64,000 nucleotides of DNA from Coix lacryma-jobi var. lacryma-jobi (Eukaryota > Streptophyta > Magnoliopsida > Poales > Poaceae). The notes below the pieces were generated by a model. It was not told the origin of the DNA. It made no database searches and saw only the letters and a list, made by a program, of their open reading frames with translations. The translations under genes and the position numbers were made by a program. The stretch is from the NCBI GenBank assembly GCA_009763385.1, contig CM019822.1, positions 10,200,127 through 10,264,126 of the forward strand, read 5' to 3'. Positions 41,656 through 53,811 of the stretch are shown here, in pieces (positions within the stretch are counted from its first letter, which is position 1; each line of letters starts with the position of its first letter).

Positions 41656-42182
41656 GCTGAATGCGAGGGTTTGGCTCTCGCTCTTTTGGGTAGAGCTGGC
41701 GAAAATTTGGTGGTGGTGGGGTGGTGGAGGTTGACGGGCACCCAACTCCTCATTCCCCTCTTGACGGGGCGGCATTTCTCTGTCATTCCAACCCTCGGCT
41801 TTGGCTTCAGCTGCCGCGAGGGACTCTTCCATTCGGCAAAAGTTTTCCCTCTTCTTCTTCATCCGCCTTTTGCCTGATAGCGCGCAGCCGGTTTGTGCCT
41901 TTCAAGCTGGTCTAGGCGCCTTTTCTTCTCCTGCAATTCTGCTTGGAGCCTGTCCAAAGCCTCGAGACCCAACTCCTCTTCATCTCCTCTTCCACCACCT
42001 CCGGAGGTGTGTGGGTGCGGCTGTGATACTAGCCGAGTGTGAGGTCCCGGGACCTCTGTCCCTGGGGTGACTTCTTCTTCTCCCGAAGGTTCCACATCTT
42101 CTTCAACAGGTTGAACCGTCACCCGGGCTCCCCTGGTTGTGCGGTTGTCTCTAGTTGAGGACGCTCTCCTATTTCCTGCCAT
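41656..42182 (-). pseudogene. G gag N-terminal region, frameshifted and split by C3
   Basis: The likely start is ATG 42180-42182 (MAGNRRASSTRDNRTTRG), 37 bases after the 5' LTR. An acidic/Pro-rich stretch and a Glu/Lys/Arg coiled-coil-like segment (LDRLQAELQEKKRRLDQLERH) follow. The frame stops at 41859 and continues in another phase from 41862 (MKKKRENFCRMEESLAAAEAKAEG) to the C3 junction. The resumed phase also does not match that of the 1706-codon frame, so at least two indels plus C3 inactivate gag. The enzymatic part downstream remains open. Confidence 0.75.
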
Positions 42183-42198
42183 TACAAACTCCGTTCCC

Positions 42199-42218
42199 CA
42201 CGGTCGGCGGCAAACTAT
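42199..42218 (-). other. G primer binding site region
   Basis: Minus strand next to the LTR reads ATAGTTTGCCGCCGACCG, then TGGGG. It resembles the GGCGCCnACCGTGGGG type of grass gypsy PBS but has a C at the usual second G. The primer tRNA is not assigned. Confidence 0.5.
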
Positions 42219-42853
42219 TGGTAACACACTTGCCCTACCTCCGCACACGTGCAGGGGGGTGGCGAAGGTGGCCAATCGTCAGAACCAAGCGAAGGTGCAA
42301 CGGAAACAAAAACAGTGCGAAGGTGTAAAGGAAGCAAGAACAGTGATACTGTGGCTCTATTCCCAAAAGATGTACACCATTATACTGTTCACCCCCCGGT
42401 ATTTATAGGGGATACCAAGGGGCACCAACCAGATTACAAAAGGGTACAAGAAAGATTCTTCTACGCTGTACTACGGAAGGGCAGAGTTGTACAAACACAA
42501 CTGGAGTCGAAACCCTAGCCTGCTTTCCTCCTGCCCGCCGCCACTAGGCCTTGCTCGCCTTCACGGAAAAAGCGGGGTCTGACCCTCGGCTCTGCCGGCG
42601 GCAAGGTCGGACCCCCGTCGTGTTCATGATGAGCGAGGGTTGCCTCCTGTGTTCTTTGCGCGCCATTGCCTGCAAGACATGCAACGAACCCCGAGGGTCA
42701 AACTCGTGTGCGGAGGTTAGCAAACCTGCCCGAAGGGTCCAAAAGACGGAGATAACAGAGTTGAGAGGGTTCGAGGGCGAGAGCGGGTCACGCGAGGGTC
42801 GTTCCTCGAGCCAGCCTGAGCGGCGCCACTGCCGAGGGTCCCTTCCCCCAATA
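42219..42853 (-). repeat. G 5' LTR
   Basis: 635 bp, begins TGGTAACACAC; ends CCCCCAATA, where the other copy ends CCCCCAACA. Target side TTTTT at 42854-42858. Confidence 0.9.
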
Positions 42854-42858
42854 TTTTT

Positions 42859-44855
42859 GGGTCCTCCAAGGTTAGTCACCAAGCTCTTGGGCACCCAAAT
42901 TGTCGTCTTCTTTGGGCCAACCATGGGTGCACCAATGTACTTAGCCTTCACACCATTAGTGCCCTTTGTAAGCATATAACAAGAATAAAGTCTAATAGAT
43001 GAAATATGATCTTTGTTCTTGTTCTTGTTCTTGTTAAAACAATTTTGCTCTATGTGCCCGGATTGCTTGCAATTATAGCAATACCGAACATTGCTCTTCA
43101 CAAAACTAGTTTTGTGAGGAGCAAAAGCGGCTTTGCCCTTCTTGGGGGTATAGCCAAGTCCCTCCTTGTTGAGTGTACATCTTTGGCTACCCAAGCACTT
43201 AAGCAAGCAGGCATCTCCACCATAGGCATTGCCTAAAGCATGAGTGAGCTCATACACCTTGTTCTTAAGGTTCTCATTTTCTACTACTAATGATGAATCA
43301 CATGTAGTAGAAGTAGGCATTTTAGTTGAGCTAGATGATGATGATGCATTGGTGGGAGCAACAATAATAGGAGCATAAAAAGATTCATCAAGAATATCAC
43401 ATGTTACTCCTATGTTGCATGTCTCTACAACATCCTCAATCTTACTTTGATCAAGGAGGGAGGAGTGGGCTTCCTTAACCTAGTGTGAGCTTGGTCAAGC
43501 TTATCATGGGCTTCCTCTAGCCTCTCATGAGTGGACTTGAGCTCATCAAGGATTGCTCAAGAGCCTTGTTGGTCTTGCGCAATTCTTTGCACTCCTTCCT
43601 CTTAGTCTCAATGTAAGAGTGAGCATCTTGTAGCATGCTCATGAGGTCCTCCTTTGAGTAATCCTCATCATCATCACTCTCACTCTCATCGGATGATACC
43701 TTAGAGGCCTTAGCCATGAAGCATGTCGATGGAGTGTTGAAGATAGAAGGCTTGCTTGATATTGCAAGACTAGCCATAGCCTTCTTCTTGGTGGTCTTCC
43801 TCTCATCATCACTAGAATCATCATCATCGCTTGAGGAAGCATCACTATCCCATATCACAACATAGGAACCACCCTTCTTCTTTCCCATCTTCTTCTCTTT
43901 CTTTTCTTTTCTTTCTTTCTTGTCTTTCTTCTTCTTGTTCTTTTGTCATCATCATCTTCATCACTAGATTGTGGACAATCCGTAATGAAGTGATCCTTGC
44001 TCTTGCATCTATAGCACCTCTTAGTTGCGCTCTTTGTTGAATCTCTTCTTTTCTTGCTCCATAGCCCTTCTTCTTCATGAACTTGCCAAATCTCTTGACA
44101 AATAGAGTCATCTCTTCATCATCCATTTCACTCAAGCTTGTGTTTGCTTCATCATCACTTTCCACCTTCTTTGCTTTGCCCTTGCTCTTGCTCTTGGAGG
44201 ATGAAGCTTTGAATGCCACGGTCTTCTTCTTCTTTTCTTCTTCTTGGGCTCCCCCATTCCTTTCCACACGGTATGTGTCTTGTGTGACCACATCACCTAG
44301 TACTTGGTTTGGGGTTACCATATCCAATCCTTCCCTCACTAGGATAGTCACCAAAGTATCAAACCTTGGTGGCAAGCATCTCAAGAACTTGTGAGAAAAG
44401 TCCTTGTCCTCTACCTTCTCTCCCAAGGCCTTCAAGTCATTGATAATGACTTGCAACCGGTGAAACATCTCCGGTATGCTTTCATCATCTTGCATCTTGA
44501 ACATGGCGAGCTTGTCCTTGAGAATGTATAGCTTGGCACCCTTGACCGCCTGGTGCCTTCATATGTTTCCTCCATCTCTCCCCATATCTCACTTGCTCTT
44601 TCAAGATCCTTGATTTGCTCAAACACCTTGTGTCAAAGCTTCATAGAACAAGTTGATTGCCACATAATTCCATTGAAGCTTCTCTTCTTCTCTTGGAGTG
44701 GGACTTGCGGTGTCAATTACCGCAAAATCATGCTCAATCACTTCCCAAATCTTTCTATTCATTCCTCTTGTGAATGCACACATCTTCCTCTTCCAAAAAT
44801 CAAAGTTGGTGCCGTCAAAATGTGGTGGCTTCCCCATGTAGTTGATTTGAGCCAT
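42859..44855 (-). pseudogene. C1 gag
   Basis: Starts MAQINYMGKPPHFDGTNFDFWKRKM (ATG 44853-44855), the copia Gag N-terminal signature. It continues through a Gag core (MFHRLQVIINDLKALGEKVEDKDF, LPPRFDTLVTILVREGLD), a Lys/Ser/Asp-rich region and one clear zinc knuckle CYNCKQSGHIEQNC. It ends near TTIWVPKSLVTNLGGPKN at the G insertion. The reading frame changes near 44620, 44500, 43885 and 43400, so at least four indels break it. C1 could not encode its own Gag, although its RT half is intact. Confidence 0.85.
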
Positions 44856-44899
44856 ATTAACACCGGAGGATGTTAAGCCTCAAACAAACGGTGACCACA

Positions 44900-44911
44900 G
44901 CTCCGATACCA
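44900..44911 (-). other. C1 primer binding site
   Basis: The minus strand reads TGGTATCGGAGC two bases from the 5' LTR edge. Identical to the C3 PBS. Confidence 0.85.
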
Positions 44912-44913
44912 CT

Positions 44914-46176
44914 TGAAAGGTCCAAATTGGCTAGAGGGAGGGGGGTGAATAGCCTAATTAAAAATCTACAAAATTACTTAGGCAAACACTATTAGTATAA
45001 CAAATGGCGAAGCTTTTTGCGCTAGCCTAATAGTGTGTTGCAAGCCACCTATCCAACAATTCTACCGAATATTTCTATGTCACACAATCAACTAGAGCTA
45101 GTATCAAATGCGGAATAATACAATCTAGCTTTAGCACAAGAATGATACACAATTAACTACACAAGGTATATGACAAAAGATATACAACAAGAGATAGTAA
45201 CTATATGAATAAAATTGCTCAAAGTAAATACAAAGTAAGTGAGCTAGATAGAAGTGGTTTCACCGAGCCTTCGAGATCGTCTAGCACAGAGCCAATCACC
45301 GATGAAATCCACTTGTGATGCCAAACACCCAGAATATGAATATGAAGACCAATCACCAAGATGTGGAAGCAATCACAATAAGCACACGGGACACCAAGAT
45401 TTATCCCGAGGTTCACGTGCTTGCCGGCACGCTACTCCCGTTGTGTCGACCAACACTAGGTGACCCGGTGGCTAATCAGCGCAAAGCCAAGCTCACAAAG
45501 AGCGCCACAAGAATCTACCGCTAGTGAGGTAGCTCAATGACACGAGCAATCCACTAAGGATGCCTCTTGCCGCTCTGGCGAGGTGAGGCTCCAAAACCTC
45601 TCACAATCACAATCAGTGGTGGCCAAGAACAATCTCTTTCTTTTGCCAACAACACCACAACGCCTCCAAGCCGTCTAGGCACCGGCAAATGCCAAGAGTA
45701 ACAAGAAAACTCAATGTTGATGCGAAGAACTAGTGCCACTAGATTGAACTCTTTCAAATCACGCACTAGATCACTCAATCTCACTTGGTTTGATCAAATC
45801 AACTTGGGAGATGAGTTGGGAGGCTTGCCAATGCTCACTAGTATGCTTAGGAATCAGAATGTGCAAAGGTACCACCAGATGAGCCGACCAAGCCCCTTAA
45901 ATAGGCCACTCAAGTCGGCCTAGCCGTTGGGCCAGAATCGGGGGCATCGGACGCGCCGTTGCTCAACCATCGGACGCTGCCCCAGCATCCGATGCTCTAG
46001 ATGGAGCCACGTGTCCTCCCGATATGAATTCAGCCCGTTAGATCCCAACGGTTATATTTCTTCGCGTCACTGTTAATGTGACATTGGACGCGCCGATGCC
46101 AGGCATCGGACGCTCCGATGTTGCTGCTCAAATTAGCTCTTTTCTGCGCTACACCGGACGCTCCGGCACCATCACA
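44914..46176 (-). repeat. C1 5' LTR, proximal part
   Basis: Matches 873-2140 of the 3' LTR. It is interrupted inside the CGG-N5-CCG array by a CACTA transposon; the last matching bases are CACCATCACA. The remainder of the LTR lies off-window. Confidence 0.9.
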
Positions 46177-46193
46177 CACTACTACAAAAAAAA
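46177..46193 (+). repeat. CACTA left terminal inverted repeat
   Basis: CACTACTACAAAAAAAA, the canonical grass CACTA terminus. Only the left copy is present. Confidence 0.9.
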
Positions 46194-46220
46194 ACTTGCG
46201 CAGCGTTGCCTAAATGGGCT

Positions 46221-46482
46221 CCGTGGCGGGCACAGTTTTTGCCTGCCACGGTTATTCGGTGGCCGGCCTGCAGCGGCGGGCCGCCGAATCGCCCGCTGCG
46301 GTTAATCATTAACCGAAGCGGGCAACGTAAGGTGCCCACTGCGGTTAATCTTATTTAACCGCAGCGGGCTTCCTTATATGCCCGCTGCGGTTAATGATTA
46401 ACCGCAGCGGGCTACGTAACAAGCCCGCTGCAGTTAAATAAGATTAACCGAAGCGGGCTAATTACGTTGCCCGCTTTGGTTA
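46221..46482 (+). repeat. CACTA subterminal hairpin series
   Basis: Six consecutive inverted repeats: 46221-46251, 46254-46289, 46291-46323, 46334-46369, 46380-46412 and 46423-46458, plus a half unit at 46469-46482. Four are variants of GCCCGCTGCGGTTAAT...ATTAACCGCAGCGGGC. CACTA transposases or TNPA-like proteins bind subterminal repeats, so these are the likely binding sites. Confidence 0.85.
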
Positions 46483-46490
46483 TTCTTTGC

Positions 46491-46498
46491 TATTTAAG
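46491..46498 (+). promoter_or_regulatory. Transposase promoter TATA box
   Basis: TATTTAAG, directly after the hairpin series and ~400 bp before the transposase ATG. Confidence 0.5.
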
Positions 46499-46641
46499 GC
46501 ACCGCCGCCGCCAGCAGAACCCGATCATCTTCTTCTTCCTCTGACCAAAAATGGGGGAAGAAGTTTTGCCGAATTTTTGTCCCAAATAACTTGTTTTTGA
46601 GGTTTATTTATTTGATTTGGAGGAGAAGTACTCTACAAGAG

Positions 46642-46891
46642 GTACCTAGATGATCTCCACCCTCTTTCCCTCTCTTTTTCTCTCTTTGTAGCCTCCCTTT
46701 TAGATCTAGTTTCATGTAGGAGAGAGAAAACTGGTATTTGTTTCTCTAAGTTCATCATGGACGCATTAATTTTATTTGCCGTTGTTATTAATTCTGTCCC
46801 TAGATTTAACATAAATATAATAAATTATTTTTTTTTCTAATTCATCTTTGTTTTGTGATTCATGATGTGTGTTATTAATTAAGGATCGCAG
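46642..46891 (+). other. Candidate 5' UTR intron of the transposase gene
   Basis: Donor CAAGAG|GTACC at 46642 and acceptor GATCGCAG at 46891. The interval is T-rich and non-coding. The ATG follows six bases after the acceptor. Confidence 0.45.
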
Positions 46892-46896
46892 GTACG

Positions 46897-49649
46897 ATGG
46901 ACCGGTCGGAATGGATGTATAAGATCAATAGAGTACTTGATGTGCGGTATATCGTTGAAGTGAGAAAGTTTATTTCCGCTACGAAAGCTGACCGTGAGAG
47001 ATCGAACCAGACGACAATCATATGTCCATGTCATCGTTGCAAGAATCTGACCGCCTTCAAAGACGAAGGCACAGTGCAATCTCATTTGATTCGTTTTGGT
47101 TTCATGGATGATTACACGCTGTGGACTCATCACGGCGAGAGATTCGATTCGAGTGTCGGGGCGGCATCTGGAGTAAGCTCAGTGTCGACGGAGACGGTGA
47201 ACCAAGATCCTGGAGCGCACGTCTCATCAGCAACAGTAGCTCCTGCCTTCAGTGACAGTAGTGCTCGTGATCACATCGCTGTGGAGGCAGATGTACTCCA
47301 GGATATGATAGATGATGGTGGTGGAGATGTTGAGGACGCTACGGTGCAGGACCCTGCGGATGTGCAGCTGTTTCAGGATTTAGTCAACCACATCGACGAA
47401 GATGATGTCGTGTATGGCTCCCCGAAGTGGCTGGAAAATTTCAGAGAGATGAAGCAGGCGTCACTTGATCCTTTATATAAGGACGGCGAGGAATGTCCGA
47501 AGGATTGCACGGTGCTCCGTTTCAACCTCCACATGTTGATGATGAAGGCTCGGCATGGGTGGTCAGACACTAGCTTTGATGAGCTGTTAGGTTACCTTGC
47601 TAAAACATTCCCGACAAGTAACAAGATCCCAACAAATACGTATCGGGCGAAGAAGCTTATCCGACCAGTGGCGATGAAGCTTAGAAAGTTCGATGCCTGC
47701 CCTAACCACTGCATCCTCTATCGGGGCATAAAGTATGAGAATTTGATGAGTTGTCCGCACTGTGGCGCCAGTCGCTACAAGAGAAATGTTGGTTGTCGCG
47801 TGGATGCAGACGACGATGAGGCCTTGCGAGGTGGTCAGAGGAAGAAGAAGAAGGGTGTCAAGAGCAATGTTGCAGCCAATCGCATCTCGGCTCATCAGCA
47901 GTACGAGGAAGAAGAGGGTTACACGTTGAGGAGAAGTCCGGCACTATCGGTGTGGTACATGTCAGTGATCGACCGCCTCCGTGCGCTATTTGGGAACCCA
48001 GAGGACGTGAAGCTCATGTCCTGGCATGCATCAGCTGACCGCTTGAAGGACGATGGCATGTTGTGGCACCCCTCCGATGGCCAGCAGTGGAAAGATTTCG
48101 ACAAGGCCTACCCGCAATTTGGCAAAGATCCCAGGAACGTTTGGTTCACGCTGAGCACCGATGGGATGAATCCGTTTGGCGAGCTGAGCAGCTCCCACAG
48201 CACCTGGCCGGTCGTACTGACCATCTACAACCTACCTCCCCATCTGTGTCAGAGGCGCAGGTATCTTCTGTTGACCATGCTTATCTCGGGACCGAAGCAG
48301 CCCGGCAATGATATCGATGTTTTCCCTGGAGCCGGTAATGGAGGAAATGAAGGAGCTATTTGATGTTGGGCGAGATAGTGGATGCGTCCCTCAAGGAGAA
48401 GTTCACCCTAAAAGCCATCATCTTGTCACCATCACCGACTACCCCGGCCTCTTCTCACTGTCGGGGCAGATCAAAGGGAAGACCGGCTGCGTAATGTGCA
48501 TCGACGAGACATGCTACACTTACCTCAAGGGATCAAACAAGATGGTCTACATGAGGCATATGCGGTTCCTTCCGAAAAGGCACAGATATAGAAGAAGTGT
48601 CATGAATCAATTGTTCGATGATCAGGGCGAGCCACAGGGTGAACCACCGGCGCAGACTAGTTGGGGGCCAAAGGTCTATGAGATGGTGAAGGGTATTGAT
48701 CAGATCGAGTTTGGGAAGAAGAAGAAGCCACCAGAGGAGGGACAAAAAAACGAGGAAGCGAAAGCGAGACACGATGGAGGAAGCGTCACAGGTCCCCTCT
48801 GTTCCTTTCAAGAAGAGGTCGATTTTCTTCGAGTACCTGTCATATTGGAAGACACTGAAAACACCCCATGCCATCGACTGTATGCATCTCGAGAAGAACG
48901 TCTTTGATAGCACGATCGGTGTCCTGCTGGACATCCCGGGAAAGACGAAGGATGGTCTGAAGTCACGGACGGATCTTCTCAACCAGGGCATCAGGCAGGA
49001 CCTTCACCCTGGGTCACCTCATAATGGTAAAGTCGATCTTCCAGGTGCGGCCTACAACCTAAGGCATGGCGAGAAGACTGCTATGCTCAACCTTCTCAGG
49101 GGTATCAAGTGCCTACCGGTTTCTCTTCCAACATTAAAAGCCTCGTCTCCTGAAAGACCTCACATTGACTGGCTACAACGCACATGACTGCCACATCATG
49201 CTGACGGTGTTCCTTCCAATTGTGATAAGGGTTATCGGTCCAGAGTACGTGAAGATGGTGGTCACTCGGATATCATACTTCTTTAACCGCATCACGCAGA
49301 AGGTCATCGGTAAGGCTGACCTCCCTGCCCTTAAGGACTTCATCGCGGAGACCCTTTGCCAGCTTGAGATGTGCTTTCCCCCATCATATTTTGATATTAT
49401 GGTACACCTAATGATGCACATGGTGGATCAGATCGAGCAACTAGGCCCCGTGTACCTACACGAGATGTGGACGTACGAGCGGTTCATGTCCACCCTCAAC
49501 AGATATGTTCATAACCGTGCTCACCCGGAGGGCTCTATGATCGAGGCGTACACAACCGAAGAGGTAGTGAACTGGTGTATGAGGTACATAAAAGATGGGA
49601 GGGTGATTGGGTTGCCTGTCCATCAGCACGAGGGCAGAACCGCGGGCAT
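46897..49649 (+). pseudogene. TNP2-type CACTA transposase (degraded)
   Basis: Starts MDRSEWMYKINRV, the transposase-associated N-terminal domain, with a CPCHRCKN metal-binding motif. A linker and the Transposase_21 core follow (FNLHMLMMKARHGWSD, CPHCGASRYKR, LSTDGMNPFGE, LLTMLISGPKQPGNDID, ITDYPGL, CIDET, FLPKRHRYRR, HAIDCMHLEKNVFDSTIG). After it comes part of a DUF4218-like domain (LTGYNAHDCHIMLTVFLPI, FIAETLCQLEMCFPPSYFDIM). The frame shifts near 48322, twice between about 48365 and 48425, near 48744 (in an A run) and near 49147, so it is inactive. The L2 insertion at 49650 removes the rest. Confidence 0.9.
49645..49649. repeat. Putative left target-site duplication of L2 (GGCAT)
   Basis: Five bases next to the TGTGACACCC end; the partner is off-window or deleted. 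Confidence 0.4.
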
Positions 49650-52626
49650 TGTGACACCCTAGTGTCAAGCACTGCATTAGGAACCACATTAGCTACTAAA
49701 GAGCATAAGTAATGCATTGCATCATTTCGTGTGCATATGAGTGCTTTTTTCCTTTTGTTTATTTATCTGGATTTTGGATTTCTATTTGACTTGATGATTA
49801 AAGTGGATTTCTGTTTTGGCAAATAGCTTTATAAAATAGAGAATATTGAGTAGAGTGCTTTTCATGTTGACATTTTGACCTAGTTCACAATAGTTTATCA
49901 AATAAAAATGAGGCAAGCAAAATATTTTATGTTTCAAAACTGGCTTTGTTTATGTGGAGGTTGTAAAAATGGTTTTCAGAAAAAGTGTCTTATATAAAAG
50001 TTGTAGAGAAAATTATTTTGAGCAACTTTTATTTTGGGTCAAAACCTAGTTTGGAGTTTTTGAAACCGTTTTTGAGTGGTCAAACTTTGGAAAATCCTTG
50101 GAAAAAGAAAAGGAAAAGAATTTTCCCGCGCCCACCTTTTCGGCCCAGTCGGCCTTTCGGCCCACCAGCGCCGCGCTGGCCCAGGTCCGCTCGCGCCGCC
50201 CGCTCACGCGCCGCGCGACGCGCCAGTCAGGCCTGACGGCCGCGCCGTACGCCGGCTCCGCTCGCCACGTGGCCGCGTCCTGCCGAGGATCTTCGTCGGC
50301 CACTCCTCGTCCGATTCCCCTCCGCGCGATCACGCAAGCGATCGGCTTCGCCCACTCCGCGCTCGCCTCGCCTGCCGCGCACCACCCTCGCTCGCCGCGC
50401 CGTCGCCCGCCGCACGCCACGCCGTGGCCCCCGCCACCGACCGCGCATTGCCGCCGGCCGAGCCAAAACCCGAGCACCCTTCGCTCCCTCACTCACCCGC
50501 ACACACTCTCCCACTCTCTACTCGCACTCTCCTCCCCACGCCACCGAGCAAGAACGAACGCGCTCTGCTCGCTCTCGCCGCGACCCACCCCCGCAAACCC
50601 CCTTCGCCGTTCCGGCCACGCCGGAGCCTCGCCGTCCGATTCCTCGCGCAAGCCTCTTCACCTACACCCCAGACACCCGGTGCTTGCGTTAGCACCACCC
50701 CTCGAGCCTCGCCGACACCAAAGTCTGTGGAGCACCGCCGCGGTCGCCATCGGCACCGTCCGGAGCTCGCGACCGTTCTTCCTCGACCGAAGCTTCTCCG
50801 CTTCCCCTCTTCTCCGTCGAGCATCACCAAGCCAAGGCAAGGTGAGAACACCGACTAGCCTCAACGCTACCGCTCTCACCCACCTCTTCTTCCCCGGCCG
50901 AGCGCCATGGCTGTCCGTTGAGGCCATGCCCGAGGCCAAGCTCCCCTGGAGCCATCCGAGCCAAACCAACCCACTCACTTAGCTCCCTAGGGTTCACAAA
51001 GCACTGCGCACCGCGCAATTGCCCGGCGACCGCCAGACACGGCCTAGCCGAGCCCCGCCACCGTCCGCCATGGCCGCTCGCGTGGCCAAGCCTCCTCGAA
51101 GCTTCCCGAGCCAATCCGAGCCCGCCGATAGCCTCCCTAGGGTTCGTGTGAGCCTTCGCCTTCCCCAATTTCACCGGCGACCGCCGGAAACGGCGTAGCC
51201 GTGTGTCGCCGCCGCCGCCGTCCGCCACCGCTCGCCGCCGGCACGCTTCGGTCACCCTCTGGCCAAACCGACCCCACCGCTGGATGCGCCTCGTCGAGAC
51301 GAGTCTATCGAGCCTAGCCTCACCGCCGGCGACCTCACTGTCGACGAGCTTTCGCCGGTCAACACCTTTCCCTGCTTCGCCCTCTCTGACGGGTGGGTCC
51401 CGTTGACCAACGGACCCCGCGTGTCAGCCTCACCCGGTCCATGGACCACGTTCACGCAGGCCAGCCGGGAAGATTCAAATATGTTTTCCTTTTGTTTTAT
51501 TTTTCTAGAAATGCTTGTTATTTTGTGTAGCTCGTTTTAGAAGTCCAAATGAAGTACTTTCAGTTTTGTTAGCTTGTTTATGAGTAGATCTATCATGGAA
51601 AAATATGAAAGTATTTTTGGTAAAAGTTTATTGTACTGTTTATATTTATTTCAGTTTATATGCTTTTGTTGAGATAAATGGTTATATCTGTTTTCTGGTG
51701 GAGATAATTCCTGAAAAATTTTGTGTAAGTTTATTATCTTGTTTTGCACCTGTGAAAAATATATGAGGCACTATTTATGTGGAAAAAGTTTCTGTTATAG
51801 TTAAAAATCCTTTTTGGCTGATTTCTTAGAATAAGTGTTAAGGTATTTAATATGTCAAAATAAAATGTGGGAAAAATTGTGTAGTCTCTGTATGACATGT
51901 TCAGACTAAGAAAAATGTTAAGCATGAGCTATTGTATAGAAGAATCTGAAGTTGCTTTACAAATGTACTTTTCTGTGTTTTCTTTTGGAAATTCATGTAA
52001 GAAATAATATAATGTTTCTGTTTGTGGAACTTTCTTGATAAGTATGGAATATGGAGTTGAATCTGGGAAAATATGAAATTGAGTTTAGCGCCCTTTTCCA
52101 GTAGGGATGTAGTTCAATGGGTTTAATTTGGAATAGATTTGTTTATTTTGTGTAGGCTTGTATGTTTATGCTCTGACAGCAAGTTTTCTACAGTAGAATG
52201 TGTATGAGTAGATGCAGCTAGGAAAATTATGAAATCTACTGTTGAACACTTTTTGTGTAAAAAGTTAGTTCAAAGCACCTTTTGAGCAGTTTATTTGTTA
52301 TTTTTATATCTGCAGTTCTCTATTTTATTTCTAGCTGAAAATTGTTCAGTGAAGTTTAGCAGATGCCATTTGCCTTCTGGAATTTTTGTGGATTTTTCTG
52401 AGTCCAAAAAAATACACTTGCAGTTCAAACTCAAATTTCTTTTGAATTATTAAATAAGAAATAGGTGGATTAATGAAAATTTTTATGAGATAATTAAGTG
52501 TTTACCTCAATGTCAAAAATGGTTCAACAAGTTGGTTTTGTTGGTTTGCAAGAAGTATTTACACTCATACCACCCCATCTCACACTACGCATTATTTATT
52601 TATTATTTTCAACCACATTGCAATAG

Positions 52627-52826
52627 GATCGACAGTTCAGGAGCAAGACCTAGAGCAGGAGACAAGCGCCGAGCAGGAGATCCCGGAACTGCATCAAGCC
52701 GAGGAAGCCGACCCCGCGGCCGACACTAACCTGCCTGAGTGCCCCTCCCACGAGGCCTCAGTCTTCTCTCAAGGCAAGCCCCGGAGCATATTAAGCCTCC
52801 TATCTTTTGCAATTGAAATTACTTGA
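52627..52826 (+). other. L2 exon-like short frame with conserved motif
   Basis: Follows an acceptor-like TTGCAATAG. The acidic frame shares PECPSHEASVF and QGKPRSI with L1; motif AGGCAAGCCCCGGAGCAT at 52772-52789. It stops at TGA 52824-52826. Confidence 0.45.
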
Positions 52827-53779
52827 GTCCTTTTATATTGTGATGCATTAGGTTTAGGAGTTGGGATGAATCCTACTTGTTGCATTACCATTCCTTGGTT
52901 ATTGATTAATATCTACCTTGTTATCCTGTTATTTAGTTACCATGTAGAATTGCTTAACTTGCTTAATAAAAGTAGTAGTTAAGAATGTTTCCGTGATACC
53001 CTAATGGGTAGTTACCGGATCACAGTTGGCTATATTTGCTATCGTGAAAAAGAACCTGAGTAGTAATGAAATACGGTCAACTGGAAGGCAGGGCACCAAG
53101 TTGGAACTTGGGGGCAGTCCGTCCGTTGGATCGTGTAGGTTTGTATCGATGTTGGCCCTCGTTCATTTTTGAACGCGCCCTTTTACTTAGGGATACGTCG
53201 GTGCCGTAATCATCGACCCCAAAGCTGGTTAGAAGCTGTTCGGGGGTCCGGCTGTGACCCGTGTCGCGCCCTCTAGTATGGAAATTGCGATCTGCCGCGT
53301 GAGGCCATCACCAGGTTCCAATTGGGCGGTCCGTGCTTGAACCGCGACGATTACCTCCACGAACAAGCATTGAGCGGTTGCCCAATGCATGGACCCGACG
53401 GGGAAAGTGTGGGCTGGTATTAAAGGTCTTTCACCAGCTGGTTTGGAATTCGATTCGAGTCGCCGTCTCCCCCGGTTAGTGGAAAACTATGGCGAGCTTC
53501 ACCACGATACAACTCCATGTGATGTTTTAAAGGTTCAACTAAAAATGTGGATAAGTCAACTGGATATGGTTATATTATTGTTTGTTAGACTCAAGTGTGT
53601 GCAATAGTTCAGGTGCAAACCTAGAGTAAAGAAATAGGTCTAAAAATGACAGTTCAGCAATATCATTAAATCCTCACTTATCTTAATTTGAGCTTTTCGC
53701 AACTAAAGATCCCAGATCCACCCAAAAAGACCTTGCATACCCTTGGTGTCTTTATTTTCAGTTGGACGGGTAAGTCTAG

Positions 53780-53801
53780 CTGAGTACATTCCCGTACTCA
53801 G
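53780..53801. other. L2 copy of the conserved hairpin
   Basis: CTGAGTAC-ATTCCC-GTACTCAG, a perfect 8-bp inverted repeat with a 6-nt loop. Confidence 0.7.
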
Positions 53802-53811
53802 GGTTTATCCC

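Larger units (their letters stand above)
11847..42853 (-). mobile_element. G: Tat-lineage Ty3/gypsy retrotransposon (with nested C2 and C3)
   Basis: Two 635-bp LTRs (11847-12481 and 42219-42853) bound it in minus orientation. Going 5' to 3' in element sense: PBS next to 42218, gag from 42182, gag-pol 30093-24958, a coding 87-bp tandem array, a 62-bp tandem array, then a gene on the opposite strand (12844-15949) and the 3' LTR. An extra archaeal-type RNase H between RT/RNase H and integrase plus an antisense 3' gene is the architecture of grass Tat-lineage elements. Without C3 the element is about 19.4 kb including the C2/LTR insertions. Confidence 0.88.
49650..53811 (+). mobile_element. L2: L-family LTR, plus orientation, truncated
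   Basis: Begins TGTGACACCCTAGTGTCAAGC, the complement of the right end of L1, and follows the L1 order closely: AT-rich start, GC-rich leader (50105-51470), AAG|GTGAGAACACC donor-like site near 50841, AT-rich stretch, exon-like frame (52627-52826), conserved hairpin (53780-53801). It breaks at 53811 in GGGTTTATCCC, where reverse-oriented L sequence (L3) begins. About 500 bp of its end, relative to L1, is missing or displaced. Confidence 0.82.
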
